Shown here: one piece after another, positions 54,763 through 63,558 of the stretch
Numbering within the stretch: the first letter of the stretch is position 1
Layout: every line of letters starts with the position of its first letter
Assembly: GCF_003003125.1 (NCBI RefSeq)
Contig: NZ_PVTZ01000004.1
Location: 62,001 to 126,000, forward strand
Direction of reading: 5' to 3'
Length of the DNA stretch: 64,000 nucleotides
Origin: Laceyella sediminis
Lineage (GTDB): Bacteria > Bacillota > Bacilli > Thermoactinomycetales > Thermoactinomycetaceae
Program-made: the position numbers and the translations under genes
The notes under the pieces: model-generated
Database searches by the model: none
Told to the model about the DNA's origin: nothing
The model's input: the letters and a program-made list of their open reading frames with translations, nothing else

Positions 54763-54979
54763 GTCATCTCCTTTTAAAAAATTGATTTCATATGAATTTA
54801 TTCGTGAAATCAAGATATTTTTTGTCATGGTAGAACCGGTTTTCCTTGTCGAAAGAAAGATTGCTCTGCACCTTAAGCAAGGTAGGCTGGGTAGTGCAAC
54901 AACGGCTAAAGTTGCATTTCTTCTTTTATCTGTCCATAATAAGATAGGAATATATGTTTGCATGGAAGGTGATTCACTG

Positions 54980-56026
54980 GTGAAGAAAATTTTGCATATG
55001 GATCTCGATGCGTTTTTCGCCAGTGTAGAACAGCTTGACCGCCCCGAATTGAGAGGGAAGCCAGTGATCGTTGGTGGCCGGGAGAAACGGGGAGTGGTGT
55101 CCACTTGCAGTTACGAAGCCCGGGCGTACGGGATACGTTCGGCTATGCCGATGGGGATGGCTCGTAAGAAATGCCCGCAAGGCATCTTTTTGCCGGTGCG
55201 GTACGAACGGTACCGTGAGAAGTCGGCGGAGGTACGCCGAATCTATGCCGCTTATAGTGACCGCTATGAGACTGTGGGATTGGATGAAGTCTACTTAGAT
55301 GTCTCCCATTATGACAATGCCGTTCCCATCGCCCGTGAAATCAAGCGGCGGATTCAGGCAGAGACGGGGCTAACCTGTAGTGTGGGTTTATCATATAATA
55401 AATCCTTGGCCAAAATCGCCAGTGATTTAAAAAAACCGGATGCGTTTGTAATCATCAGACCGGAACAAGCGTTAGAGATTCTAAAGGATTTGCCAGTCGG
55501 TGCCCTTCATGGCATCGGCAAAAAATCTCAGGAACGGCTAGCGAAAAAAGAGATCTTCACCATTTCCGACTTTTGGCGACTCTCCCTGGAAGAAGTGGTG
55601 CGGATGTTTGGCAAGTTCGGCCATGCCCTGTATTATCGGGCACGGGGGCAGGATGACCGAGAAATTGTTATGGATCGGGCACCCAAGTCGCACAGTCGTG
55701 AAACCACATTGCCTGAAAATTTGTTTGAGCGGGAGGCTGTCGCGGAAGTAGCTAGAGAGCTGTTAGCGGAAGTGCAACGGGAGATTGCCGTTGAGAAGGT
55801 GACCCCGCAGACCTTGACCCTAAAAATCAAATACGCTGATTTCACGTTGCGCTCCAAACAGCGGACAACTGAGCCTGGCACCGATTGGGAGAAAGTATTG
55901 GAAGAGTTGCTTGATGCCTTTGATTATACAGCGGGGGTTCGGTTGGTTGGGGTGGGTTTTTCCAACTTCTTAGAATCGATGGTTGGAGGCTATGAACAAT
56001 TGACGCTCCCCCTGGAGGAAGGGTAA
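54980..56026 (+). CDS. dinB: DNA polymerase IV (Y family)
   Basis: A 348-residue translesion polymerase. It shows MDLDAFFASVEQ (catalytic Asp), STCSYEARAYGIRSAMPMG, GLDEVYLDVS (the catalytic Asp-Glu pair, with Val for the usual Ala), TGLTCSVGLSYNKSLAKIAS and the helix-hairpin-helix LHGIGKKSQERL. The C-terminal QLTLPL is a sliding-clamp-binding motif. GTG 54980 is chosen because GGAAGGTG precedes it and the product then begins MKKILHMDLDAFF as DinB does. It is divergent from the cell-wall protein gene and has its own terminator. Confidence 0.94.
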   Translation: MKKILHMDLDAFFASVEQLDRPELRGKPVIVGGREKRGVVSTCSYEARAYGIRSAMPMGMARKKCPQGIFLPVRYERYREKSAEVRRIYAAYSDRYETVGLDEVYLDVSHYDNAVPIAREIKRRIQAETGLTCSVGLSYNKSLAKIASDLKKPDAFVIIRPEQALEILKDLPVGALHGIGKKSQERLAKKEIFTISDFWRLSLEEVVRMFGKFGHALYYRARGQDDREIVMDRAPKSHSRETTLPENLFEREAVAEVARELLAEVQREIAVEKVTPQTLTLKIKYADFTLRSKQRTTEPGTDWEKVLEELLDAFDYTAGVRLVGVGFSNFLESMVGGYEQLTLPLEEG

Positions 56027-56043
56027 ACGGTTGTATGGCATCG

Positions 56044-56096
56044 AAAGCCAGCAAAGGCGACCTTATCTGTCGAAGGCCGCCTTTGCTGGCTTTTTA
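56044..56096. terminator. Bidirectional terminator
   Basis: AAAGCCAGCAAAGGCG pairs with CGCCTTTGCTGGCTTT; inner CCTT/AAGG extends it; then TTTTA. Between convergent dinB and the secreted protein gene. Confidence 0.88.
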
Positions 56097-56099
56097 TCG

Positions 56100-56435
56100 T
56101 TACCGGTCGGACACATAGATGCAATAGGTGATCCATTCCCCACCGTCATTCGCTTCAATCACTGCTTCGCCCTCTTTCAAGCCAGTAACCCTCAACCGTG
56201 GGTAAGAATATTGAAACCAGGTTTCAATCACGCCATCACTTTCACCAAAGTGAACAATGAATTGATCGCCATACAAGTAAAGATAGGAGCCTACATCCAA
56301 AAACTTCTTTTTATCACAACTTTGGATGACAGCGTCACTTTCTTTCACGGCGGCGTGCGCGACGTTTCCGCTGACGAGCAAGGGGGCCGCCAGCAGCGTG
56401 AATGCGGTTAACCATGCAACAACTTTCTTTTTCAT
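56100..56435 (-). CDS. Small secreted protein, unknown
   Basis: A 111-residue exported protein: signal peptide MKKKVVAWLTAFTLLAAPLLV to about VAHAA, then about 83 mature residues, mostly beta, with two Cys (VIQSCDKK, ITYCIYV) placed to form a disulfide. The layout resembles Ig-like bacterial folds (GEAVIEANDGGEW). GGAGGG precedes the ATG. No family is recognised. Confidence 0.7.
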   Translation of the reverse strand: MKKKVVAWLTAFTLLAAPLLVSGNVAHAAVKESDAVIQSCDKKKFLDVGSYLYLYGDQFIVHFGESDGVIETWFQYSYPRLRVTGLKEGEAVIEANDGGEWITYCIYVSDR

Positions 56436-56784
56436 GCGTTTTCCCTCCAGATGTTTAATTTTTTGTTATTGCAGTAATATTATAACATCTAATTATTATA
56501 ATTTGTTGTATGTTAAATTTTCCAAAATGAAGCGATTGATTCAAAGTGGTTGGTACACCGCGAATGAACACGAATGAATAGATGAAAAATGATAATAAAG
56601 TAGCAATTAAACGGTGATAAGAGGATGAAATGTACAAGATGTTTAAATAGCTTTGGCCATTTATTGGCTCATGCTGCCAATCTACCTATATATCCTGTTC
56701 TATCTGGTGGTATATACATAGTTATGGACATAAATCAACCGTCTGTATTACATCGACAGACGGCTCTCTTAAGATAATGCTTTT
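56436..56784. other. Gene-free AT-rich stretch
   Basis: Contains only a terminator-like hairpin at 56739-56763 and several short AT-rich repeats. No gene was seen. Confidence 0.45.
56739..56763 (-). terminator. Hairpin after the 153-residue gene
   Basis: CCGTCTGT (56739-56746) pairs with ACAGACGG (56756-56763); on the minus strand it is followed by TTGATTT. Confidence 0.6.
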
Positions 56785-57246
56785 TTACTTTTGAACATCG
56801 ATTAACCCTTGGCTCTCCATAAAGCGCCTTTTTTTCATTAGTGAATCATATATAAATTCACCTGTATGTCGATCAAAGCTCGCAGTAACCAACAATAATG
56901 GAGAGGTATTCGGGATATTTCCTGAAAAACGGATGATAGGCAGATGATCAAAGACATATTGAGGATCATTGCGTACGATATCCCATTTCCCTTGTAGATG
57001 TACCCTGAATACTTCTCCAACATAACGTAACAAAGCATCTAGAGTCATTTTTTCTCGATCGTCCAGCATGGCATCCATTGAAGGATAATTTGCCAATATC
57101 CAACCCTCTAAGCGTAGTAACGATTCCGGCGAATAATCCAGATCAAGATGATGAAGTGCCTTCTCTAACTTCTCTAACTCATCTGGAAGTAGCATTAGCC
57201 ATTCTTCAAACCAATCCTCGTTGTGATCATTTATTTTTTCTACCAA
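56785..57246 (-). CDS. Unknown soluble protein (immunity-protein-like size)
   Basis: A 153-residue acidic protein starting at TTG 57246 (CGAGGTG 5 bases upstream). The first half is helical (WFEEWLMLLPDELEKLEKAL, LLRLEGWILANYPS), and the second half is beta (YVFDHLPIIRFSGN). The motif order resembles immunity proteins from contact-dependent toxin loci, but no toxin gene is nearby and I cannot name a family. Single gene. Confidence 0.6.
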   Translation of the reverse strand: MVEKINDHNEDWFEEWLMLLPDELEKLEKALHHLDLDYSPESLLRLEGWILANYPSMDAMLDDREKMTLDALLRYVGEVFRVHLQGKWDIVRNDPQYVFDHLPIIRFSGNIPNTSPLLLVTASFDRHTGEFIYDSLMKKRRFMESQGLIDVQK

Positions 57247-57298
57247 TCGAACACCTCGATGTTGAAGATTAGGCTACTGGTTATTCCATCCAGTAGCT

Positions 57299-57928
57299 TT
57301 ATTTTCTTGCTAGCAAATGCTCCACCCGCTCGATCGTCTTTTTAAAACCCTCCAGATTTCCAATCATAAACCGGCTAACCTCATGCTCCGCCCCATATCG
57401 CGTGACAATATCGTCTATCCGCTCTTTCACAGAAATCTTTTTCCCCACTGGCGATGTATGCAGATCACAATAAGTAATCAAGTCAATGAACAGCCGATCG
57501 GTTTCATCCAACCATTGCGCGTTGTAAGCATAGATCGAAACTAGATCCTGCCTTGTCTTTTTCACACTTTCATATGCTCCCGAGTGAAATAAGACGGCCG
57601 CAATCACTGGTTTAGGAAAACCGCATTGTTGTGCAAAAAACGCTCCGTCAAGGGGATGATAATCATATTGATTTAGCTTGTCGCTGTACCCAATATCATG
57701 CAAAAAAGCCGTTTGCAAAAGCAGATCCTTTGTTTCTTCTTCCATCTCTATTTGTGCCAATACCTCCTTCATCCGCTCCACAACGCCAAGAATATGCTTA
57801 TAGCGATGACGATCTGGCGGAATATATTCACTTAACTCCTTCTCATCCATCACAACTCGACCCACCTCTTGGGATTGCTCCAATAAAAGAACGTCCGACA
57901 ATTGCTGAAGATTGCGATCATTATGCAT
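57299..57928 (-). CDS. HD-domain phosphohydrolase
   Basis: A 209-residue protein of the HD superfamily of metal-dependent phosphohydrolases. The metal-site residues are H in RYKHILGVV, HD in TAFLHDIGYS, H in DYHPLDGA and a later D in LITYCDLHTS. Members cleave nucleotides or nucleotide second messengers; the substrate is open. The ATG at 57928 sits after GGGGATC-like sequence. Single gene. Confidence 0.8.
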   Translation of the reverse strand: MHNDRNLQQLSDVLLLEQSQEVGRVVMDEKELSEYIPPDRHRYKHILGVVERMKEVLAQIEMEEETKDLLLQTAFLHDIGYSDKLNQYDYHPLDGAFFAQQCGFPKPVIAAVLFHSGAYESVKKTRQDLVSIYAYNAQWLDETDRLFIDLITYCDLHTSPVGKKISVKERIDDIVTRYGAEHEVSRFMIGNLEGFKKTIERVEHLLARK

Positions 57929-58268
57929 GTGATCCCCTCTTCCTTTTCAATAATAAGTGCCGTGTTTAACTAACTTCATCAGTCATCAACCAGCTGCTGT
58001 ATGGCAAGATGACTTTCTCCTTAGCCACTTCAATTTTATATTACAGTGCGATTTTTTGTGTGAAATTTCGTTATCCCCCGGGTCAAGAGAGTTCAATCTA
58101 CCATCTTGATACTTTTATACATAGACGGGATTTATTTTATTTCTCGGAGCTAGACTAAATATTCACTCCACTAAAAAATAATCAGAATAAAAAGGATTTC
58201 CCTGCATATCATAGTAATTAATTACTTAATACTATCCATTCGGTCAGAAAAGAAAAGGAGGATGTTCA
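57929..58268. other. Gene-free upstream region
   Basis: AT-rich; contains the promoter region of the GIY-YIG gene. No gene or clear repeat was seen. Confidence 0.4.
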
Positions 58269-58756
58269 ATGAGTGATGAGTTGAACAAAAAATGGTCTCA
58301 GCTGCCCGATGATGAGAAGGCTGAACTTCTCAACTGGGCTGAGTACAAAAACAATCGAAACCGCCACAAAAGGCTAGATGTCGTCACCTTCCAACCTCAT
58401 ATAGCCGGGGTCTATCAAATCATTTGTGGCGTTAATGGCAAAAGATACATCGGCCAGTCTTCCTGCATCAATAAACGGATCATTAGCCATCGGACATCAT
58501 TGGCCAACGGGTATCACCCCGCTCTGAAGTTACAAACCGAATTCCACAAGTATGGTCCCGGCGCCTTTGAAGTTGAAATCATGAAAAGATATCTGACAAG
58601 AAAAAGAGAAAGCAACGGGAAGCGTTTTGGATCGCAATGTATCCCTTTTCTAAGCTCTACAACACGGAACAAGATTATGACCGGGCAACGCAGGCCAAAC
58701 GGAAAAACAAACAACGGATATCGTTCTACCAACCCTCGCTATTTGAACTCAGTTAG
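58269..58756 (+). pseudogene. GIY-YIG endonuclease-type protein, frameshifted
   Basis: The ATG at 58269 follows AAAAGGAGG. The first about 105 residues contain a full GIY-YIG motif (GVYQIICGVNGKRYIGQS) and the conserved Arg in INKRIISHR. After EVEI (about 58580) the original frame turns to nonsense (RKRESNGKRFGS). A neighbouring frame carries the proper end: KKRKQREAFWIAMYPFSKLY to SFYQPSLFELS, with its stop at 58754-58756. One lost base explains the shift. Only the N-terminal domain can be made, so activity is doubtful; a sequencing error is possible. Confidence 0.7.
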
Positions 58757-58780
58757 TCTTTTCAGCTAAAGTTATTAAAA

Positions 58781-58807
58781 TAGCCAACCGACACTCACGG
58801 CTGGCTA
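58781..58807. terminator. Hairpin after the GIY-YIG gene
   Basis: TAGCCAACCG pairs with CGGCTGGCTA, one mismatch; no long T tract. Confidence 0.6.
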
Positions 58808-58894
58808 AACGTTCCGGGGTATTATGTTAAGTCGCCGAAAGGCAAATTTTTGCCATATAAACGTCCTTTTGCCTTAGGCCGGTTCGAAAGTACA

Positions 58895-59110
58895 CTATTT
58901 TTTATAAATAAACGTAGCATTCAACTCATCTATCAAAAAATAACCAATCGCAACGATTGTAGTAAAAATATAAAATTGTTCTAGATTATGGCCAATCGAT
59001 AAAATAACACTTCCAATCACACCAGAAATCATATAGAGAATCAACTTAACAATATACTTTGTTCCACCTTTTATTTTTTTGGTTATAAAATCAAAAATGA
59101 TTGATGTCAA
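58895..59110 (-). CDS. Possible small two-helix membrane protein
   Basis: A 71-residue frame from TTG 59110 with two hydrophobic segments (YIVKLILYMISGVIGSVIL and FYIFTTIVAIGYFLI) and a basic tail. No good ribosome binding site precedes the TTG; a shorter product is possible. Protein-like but uncertain. Confidence 0.4.
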   Translation of the reverse strand: MTSIIFDFITKKIKGGTKYIVKLILYMISGVIGSVILSIGHNLEQFYIFTTIVAIGYFLIDELNATFIYKK

Positions 59111-59167
59111 TTGAACGGGATAGCGCCTCTTTGGCGTTTATCGCCACCCCACGGAGAATATTCACAC

Positions 59168-59219
59168 TTGCACGCAAATAAAATAAATCATATAATTAGT
59201 TAGTCAGATAACTAACTAA
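59168..59219 (+). promoter_or_regulatory. TetR promoter with perfect operator
   Basis: TTGCAC (59168-59173) and TATAAT (59191-59196) are 17 bases apart. TTAGTTAGT (59196-59204) and ACTAACTAA (59211-59219) form a perfect 9-bp dyad spaced by 6 bases, right after the -10 box. The downstream TetR-family protein should repress itself here. Confidence 0.8.
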
Positions 59220-59227
59220 GGAGGGTA

Positions 59228-59821
59228 ATGCTCGTGGCTAAACCCAATGGCATATCGAAACAGGAACTCATCGCCTCAGCAATGCGATGCATCGCCGAAA
59301 ACGGCATCGGCAAATTGTCGCTCAAGGCAGTAGCCGAAGGTGCCGGCGTTACGCAAGGAACCGTGTATTACCATTTCAAGAGCAAGGAGCAATTGTTGTT
59401 TCAAATTGTCAAAGAAATATGTGAAACTTCATGGAACGAGCTCGTCAACACGGAACATTCTGATCTTAAACAAGCCGTCGCGCAAGCACTTCATTCGGCC
59501 CGAAGCCGATGCGATTATGAGTCATTCTATCATCAAGTGCTCCTATCGCTCGTCGTCACCAGTTTTCATCACCCAACCATGCGTGAACAACTGGGGACGT
59601 TGTTTCAGAAGGAGAATGATTATCTAGCACAATTACTTGATCGGCTCGGAGCCGAATTTCTCCCCCCAGAGGTGTCCCCGCAAACCGCAGGCATTTTATT
59701 CAATGCCCTGATTGACGGATTGGCTCTGCAAGCGTTGTTAAATCGAAACTTTCCTGCTGATCTTGTTTACAGCGAGTTGGAATCTTTGTTAACGAAGAGA
59801 ATCAAAAAGAATGAAATATGA
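59228..59821 (+). CDS. TetR/AcrR-family transcriptional repressor
   Basis: A 197-residue regulator. The N-terminal DNA-binding domain reads ISKQELIASAMRCIAENG, then LKAVAEGAGVTQGTVYYHFKSK with the family's YYHFKSK signature. The rest is the helical ligand-binding domain. AAGGAGGG precedes ATG 59228. It shares an operon with a DUF5367 membrane protein gene that overlaps its end; the pair is commonly found together. The perfect dyad in its promoter is its probable operator. Confidence 0.87.
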   Translation: MLVAKPNGISKQELIASAMRCIAENGIGKLSLKAVAEGAGVTQGTVYYHFKSKEQLLFQIVKEICETSWNELVNTEHSDLKQAVAQALHSARSRCDYESFYHQVLLSLVVTSFHHPTMREQLGTLFQKENDYLAQLLDRLGAEFLPPEVSPQTAGILFNALIDGLALQALLNRNFPADLVYSELESLLTKRIKKNEI

Positions 59822-59831
59822 GGTGAGTTTG

Positions 59832-60203
59832 ATGGTGTATTTTCCATTATTCGGCACTTCGCTTTGGCTCATCGCCACGCTGATCTTCCGGGCGTTCGGT
59901 ACCAATCTGCTTAATGTGGAACGTCCGATTGTCCTTGTCGCTCTATTCGCCGCCGTGCCCATCATGGCGATTCCGCTCTTGCCGGCGCTCAAGCGCATCC
60001 CTGTCGACAAGCGGCTGCCCGGTACAGTGTTAATCGCCCTTCCCGGGATGTTGCTTGACATTTTCAGCTTAATCTTTCACGAAAGCGTATTTCCCGCGCT
60101 TGACCCTCAGCAAATCACCTTGCTTGCCGCATGGTTACTGTGGGCATATGGAATCATCATCAGTTGTGGTTTCATCAAAAAACAATTCACCCCAAAAAGT
60201 TGA
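59832..60203 (+). CDS. DUF5367-family membrane protein
   Basis: A 123-residue protein with four membrane helices (about 4-24, 34-54, 68-88 and 97-117). Start ATG 59832 has GAGGTGAG upstream; a start at 59811 would overlap the tetR-type gene more. Family members sit next to TetR-type regulators and are of unknown function, perhaps small efflux-like proteins. Regulated with the upstream gene. Confidence 0.7.
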   Translation: MVYFPLFGTSLWLIATLIFRAFGTNLLNVERPIVLVALFAAVPIMAIPLLPALKRIPVDKRLPGTVLIALPGMLLDIFSLIFHESVFPALDPQQITLLAAWLLWAYGIIISCGFIKKQFTPKS

Positions 60204-60252
60204 CTTAAGTGTCGATGATATGCCCCACAACCCGTCTGTTTAAACATAACGC

Positions 60253-60286
60253 AAAGAGCCGGACAGCTGATGCCCCGGCTCTCTTC
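60253..60286. terminator. Bidirectional terminator
   Basis: AGAGCCGG pairs with CCGGCTCT; A-rich left arm and TCTT right arm. Between convergent DUF5367 and nreC. Confidence 0.75.
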
Positions 60287-60302
60287 TATCTCCGATGGTC
60301 TA

Positions 60303-60959
60303 TCAAACAAAATCAAGCAACCCTTTTTTCAAAGCATAGCGAACCAATTCTGGCCGCGTTTTCAAATGCAGCTTTTCCATGATGTTAGCTTTGTGTGATT
60401 CGATCGTTTTAACTGATAAGACCAGTTTCTCAGCGATTTCTTTGTTCGTGTATCCCTGGGCGATCAAACTCAGCACTTCTTGCTCCCTCTGCGTCAAAAT
60501 ATGATAATCCTCCAACTGTTCCCCTTTTTGCACACGGTTGAGAAATTCTTGAATCAACATTTTGGTGGCTGAAGGGTATAAATAGGCCGCGCCTTGGGAA
60601 ACAGTTTGTATGGCCCGGATCAACTCCATATCTTTGGCGTTTTTCAATATGTATCCAGAAGCGCCCGCGTGCAATACCCGAAACAAGTATTCTTCATCAT
60701 CGTGCATGGTGAGGATCAATACATTGATCTCCGGAGCAGCTTCTTTCAGTTTTTTGGTGGCCGTCAACCCATTCTCTCCAGGTGGCATGCTTAAATCCAT
60801 CAAAACGATGTCCGGCTGAAGTTCTAAGGACAGATCCACCGCTTCTTTGCCATCCATCGCAGCCCCAACCACTTCCATGTCGGGCTGAGAATTGATAAGC
60901 AATGTCAGCCCTGAGCGGACAATGGCATGATCATCCGCGATGAGTACCCTCGTCGGCAT
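60303..60959 (-). CDS. nreC: NarL/LuxR-family response regulator (NreC-like)
   Basis: A 218-residue response regulator. The receiver domain has Asp9/Asp10, the phospho-acceptor Asp55 in VLMDLSMP and a Lys in YILKNA. The C-terminal LuxR-type helix-turn-helix reads LTQREQEVLSLIAQGYTNKEIAEKL. It overlaps the kinase gene by 29 bases, with which it forms a two-component pair. By the kinase's Fe-S motif this is the NreBC oxygen-sensing system, which in staphylococci turns on nitrate and nitrite respiration. No nitrate reductase genes lie in the window. Confidence 0.85.
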   Translation of the reverse strand: MPTRVLIADDHAIVRSGLTLLINSQPDMEVVGAAMDGKEAVDLSLELQPDIVLMDLSMPPGENGLTATKKLKEAAPEINVLILTMHDDEEYLFRVLHAGASGYILKNAKDMELIRAIQTVSQGAAYLYPSATKMLIQEFLNRVQKGEQLEDYHILTQREQEVLSLIAQGYTNKEIAEKLVLSVKTIESHKANIMEKLHLKTRPELVRYALKKGLLDFV

Positions 60960-62022
60960 GAACAGACTCCCCCTCTCTGTCTATTGGTATACGAACATAC
61001 ACCATCGTGCCTTCATTAGGAGCTGATTCGATCCGCAATGCTCCCCCCAACAGCGCGGCCCGCTCTTTCATCCCGTACAAACCTAATCCGGTCCCCTCTC
61101 CCTCCACCTGGGACGGATCAAAGCCTCTGCCGAAATCCTCGATGAACAGGCGAACCTCTGCCGTGGTGTCAATTAGGCTGAGTTTGATTTTGTCGGTAGC
61201 CGCGTATTTGGCTGCATTGATCATCGCCTCTTGCACTATCCGATACAATGCTGTCTCAACGGTGGACGAATAGCGGCGTTTGGGGCCTTTCACCACAAGC
61301 TCCACCTTAATACCGAAAGTGGCTTCAAATTTTTTGGCGTATGAACGGATCGCTGGCAAAAATCCCAAGTCATCAAGTGCCGACGGCCGCAAGTCGGTAG
61401 CCAGGTTTTTCACTTCATCCAGCGTCTGCTCAACCATCGCTTGCACATCAAGCAAATGCCTCTTTTTCTCGTCATCAAGTGGGAGATGGTTGATCACTTT
61501 CAAGCCGATCAGAATGCTGTACAGCGCTTGCCCGACACCATCATGCAGTTCGCGGGACACTCTTTTACGTTCCTCTTCCTGCGCCTGAATGATTTTATTG
61601 GTGACAAGCCGATGATACCGCTCCCGCTCAGTGCGTTGCAATTGCGACATATCTCTGATGACGATGACCATGCAACCCAGCGGATCTTCGGGCAAGGTCG
61701 CCGCACTCGCCGTCACCGGATATTGTCTGCCATCCTTGGCCCTGATCTGCATTTCAAAGGAAGACAGCGACTGATGGTTGAAAAAACAGCCTGTACAGCT
61801 GGCCTCCTCCACACACGTCGCAATTCCTTTACAAATCGAGCAAAAAAGGATGTTTTTCAATTCTGACCGACTATATCCGGTCAATGTCAGAGCGGCCTGA
61901 TTGGCTTCTCGGATTACACCGCCGGACTGAACGACAAAGATCGCATCCGCCGCGTGCTGAAAGATGGCCTCATAATAAGAAGGAACAACCAAGTCGCTCT
62001 CGCCGCTCAAATAAGTCATCAT
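60931..62022 (-). CDS. nreB: Oxygen-sensing histidine kinase (NreB-like, Fe-S PAS domain)
   Basis: A 363-residue cytoplasmic sensor kinase. The N-terminal PAS region (about 17-130) contains Cys61, Cys64, Cys76 and Cys79 in CX2CX11CX2C, exactly the NreB ligand pattern for an oxygen-labile 4Fe-4S cluster; Cys70 is extra. The HisKA_3 domain has His160 in RVSRELHDGVGQAL. The ATP-binding domain contains TALYRIVQEAMINAAKYA, DFGRGFD and GTGLGLYGMKERA. No membrane helices. GGAGGAGG lies before the paired ATG ATG at 62022. Without oxygen the kinase should phosphorylate NreC. Confidence 0.9.
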   Translation of the reverse strand: MMTYLSGESDLVVPSYYEAIFQHAADAIFVVQSGGVIREANQAALTLTGYSRSELKNILFCSICKGIATCVEEASCTGCFFNHQSLSSFEMQIRAKDGRQYPVTASAATLPEDPLGCMVIVIRDMSQLQRTERERYHRLVTNKIIQAQEEERKRVSRELHDGVGQALYSILIGLKVINHLPLDDEKKRHLLDVQAMVEQTLDEVKNLATDLRPSALDDLGFLPAIRSYAKKFEATFGIKVELVVKGPKRRYSSTVETALYRIVQEAMINAAKYAATDKIKLSLIDTTAEVRLFIEDFGRGFDPSQVEGEGTGLGLYGMKERAALLGGALRIESAPNEGTMVYVRIPIDREGESVHADEGTHRG

Positions 62023-62218
62023 GTGTCGCCCCCTCCTCCAAACAGATCGAATGGCACCCCTACCGCCCGGGGGTGCTTGCTATGGATCACTGAAATGTAA
62101 CCACCACTCTTAGTCTACCTTGGAGCAGGCAGACTTCGCCATGGGGGAATTCCCTGATGGGTGCTCCCCCGTCATGCCTCTTTTCCCATCCAGCGCCCAC
62201 TTGTACAGACAACCGGGG

Positions 62219-63154
62219 TTAACCAATGCTCAACCTTCTCAAGCAAGCCTTTACTTTGCCACCGGCGACAAAATCGAGCGCTTCCTTGACATCCTTTCTC
62301 GTTCCCACAATCGAGCCTTTAATTCTGATTCCAAACAACACCTTGTCGAATTGCGGTACTTTCAACTCCTCATGGGGACTCCAAACCAGGGCAACCGTTC
62401 CGCCCCGCCGGACGACCAAGTATGATTGTCGGAACGGATTTTTCCTGATATCCAAACAGAGGGATGTATGCACACCTCCGATTTTTTGCATAATCACGGC
62501 AACGGGATCCGTATCTTCAGTATCCAAAACCATGTCGGCCCCCGACTTTTTCGCCAACTCTCTGTTTTCTCGCTGTTCATCCACTGCTACTACCCTCAAG
62601 CCCATCGCTTTAGCGTACTGCACGGCAAGATGTCCCTGGCCCGCCATTCCAAACACAGCTACCCATTCACCTTGTTTGACGCGGCTTTCTTTTAACGCTT
62701 TGTAAATCAAGACGCCCTTGCAAAAAATAGGAGCCGCCTCTTGAAAATGCAGATTTCCAGGAATTTTGACCACATGCGAAGCCGGGAAAACGCCATAATC
62801 GACTCCGTCGCCGAACACCTCTTCACTGTCTTCCAACTGATGTTCGCACATCCTTTCCTTTCCGGAGCGGCAATACCCGCATTCGCCGCAAGCAGAATGA
62901 AAACAGGGAAGGCCAACACGATCACCCACGGCCAGCGATGAAACCCCTTTGCCGATGCCGCATACGATCCCCATGTATTGTGGCGAAGGGCGATTGGAAG
63001 CCGCTGTGACACAGGCGGTTGAGTGACATCCTATGTGACACCCCCCGCAGCAATCATGCATTCGTATCAATACCTCACCAGATCCAATCAAGGGCGCAGA
63101 CATCTCTTTCAGTTCAAGCTGGTTGAAAAACCGATTCACAACAGCCACTTTCAT
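62219..63154 (-). pseudogene. Zinc alcohol dehydrogenase, degraded
   Basis: The gene resembles AdhA/AdhT-type NAD-dependent zinc alcohol dehydrogenases. MKVAVVNRFFNQLELKEM starts it. The structural-zinc segment CFHSACGECGYCRSGKERMC is complete, and WVAVFGMAGQGHLAVQYAK is the NAD site. But the catalytic-zinc region is altered: after CCGGCH, where GHE normally follows, it reads TACVTAASNRPSPQYMGIV. The usual second ligand (His-Glu) is absent, and the protein ends about 25 residues early. At 311 residues it is shorter than the usual 340. Loss of function is likely. Confidence 0.65.
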
Positions 63155-63558
63155 TTTACTCCTCCTACATAACCGATGTTGGTTAAAATCCCCACCGCAA
63201 AGTGATCCGTTGAGTTGGCTTTCTTTATTTATGGGTAATGGCCGATCATGGTCATAGACGAACGGTTGGTTGTGTTAATCTGTATCCGGTCTTCCGGCAA
63301 AGGACGATCCAATGGACTCTCCGCATTCCGGTCGATTGGCATGCCGCATTTGCCAACTCTTCACGTCTATCTTAAAACATCGGGTCGTAATTGTATTTCA
63401 GGGAATTCACTGATCCAGCGTAAAAATCTACCGGACATTTCGGTAGCGATTCCCGGCCGTCATTTTTTATACTTTTTAATTTAATATATTGATTAAATAA
63501 GCGAGTTATTGCATAATTAAATTAGAAAGGAATACCGATTACATAGGAGGGTTCTGAA
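63155..63558. other. Upstream region of sodA and the degraded dehydrogenase
   Basis: Contains a hairpin near 63430-63447 (TACCG/CGGTA) and the sodA promoter. No gene was seen; the frame at 63248 lacks a ribosome binding site. Confidence 0.4.
63489..63517 (+). promoter_or_regulatory. sodA promoter
   Basis: TTGATT (63489-63494) and CATAAT (63512-63517) are 17 bases apart, about 42 bases before the ATG. Confidence 0.6.
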
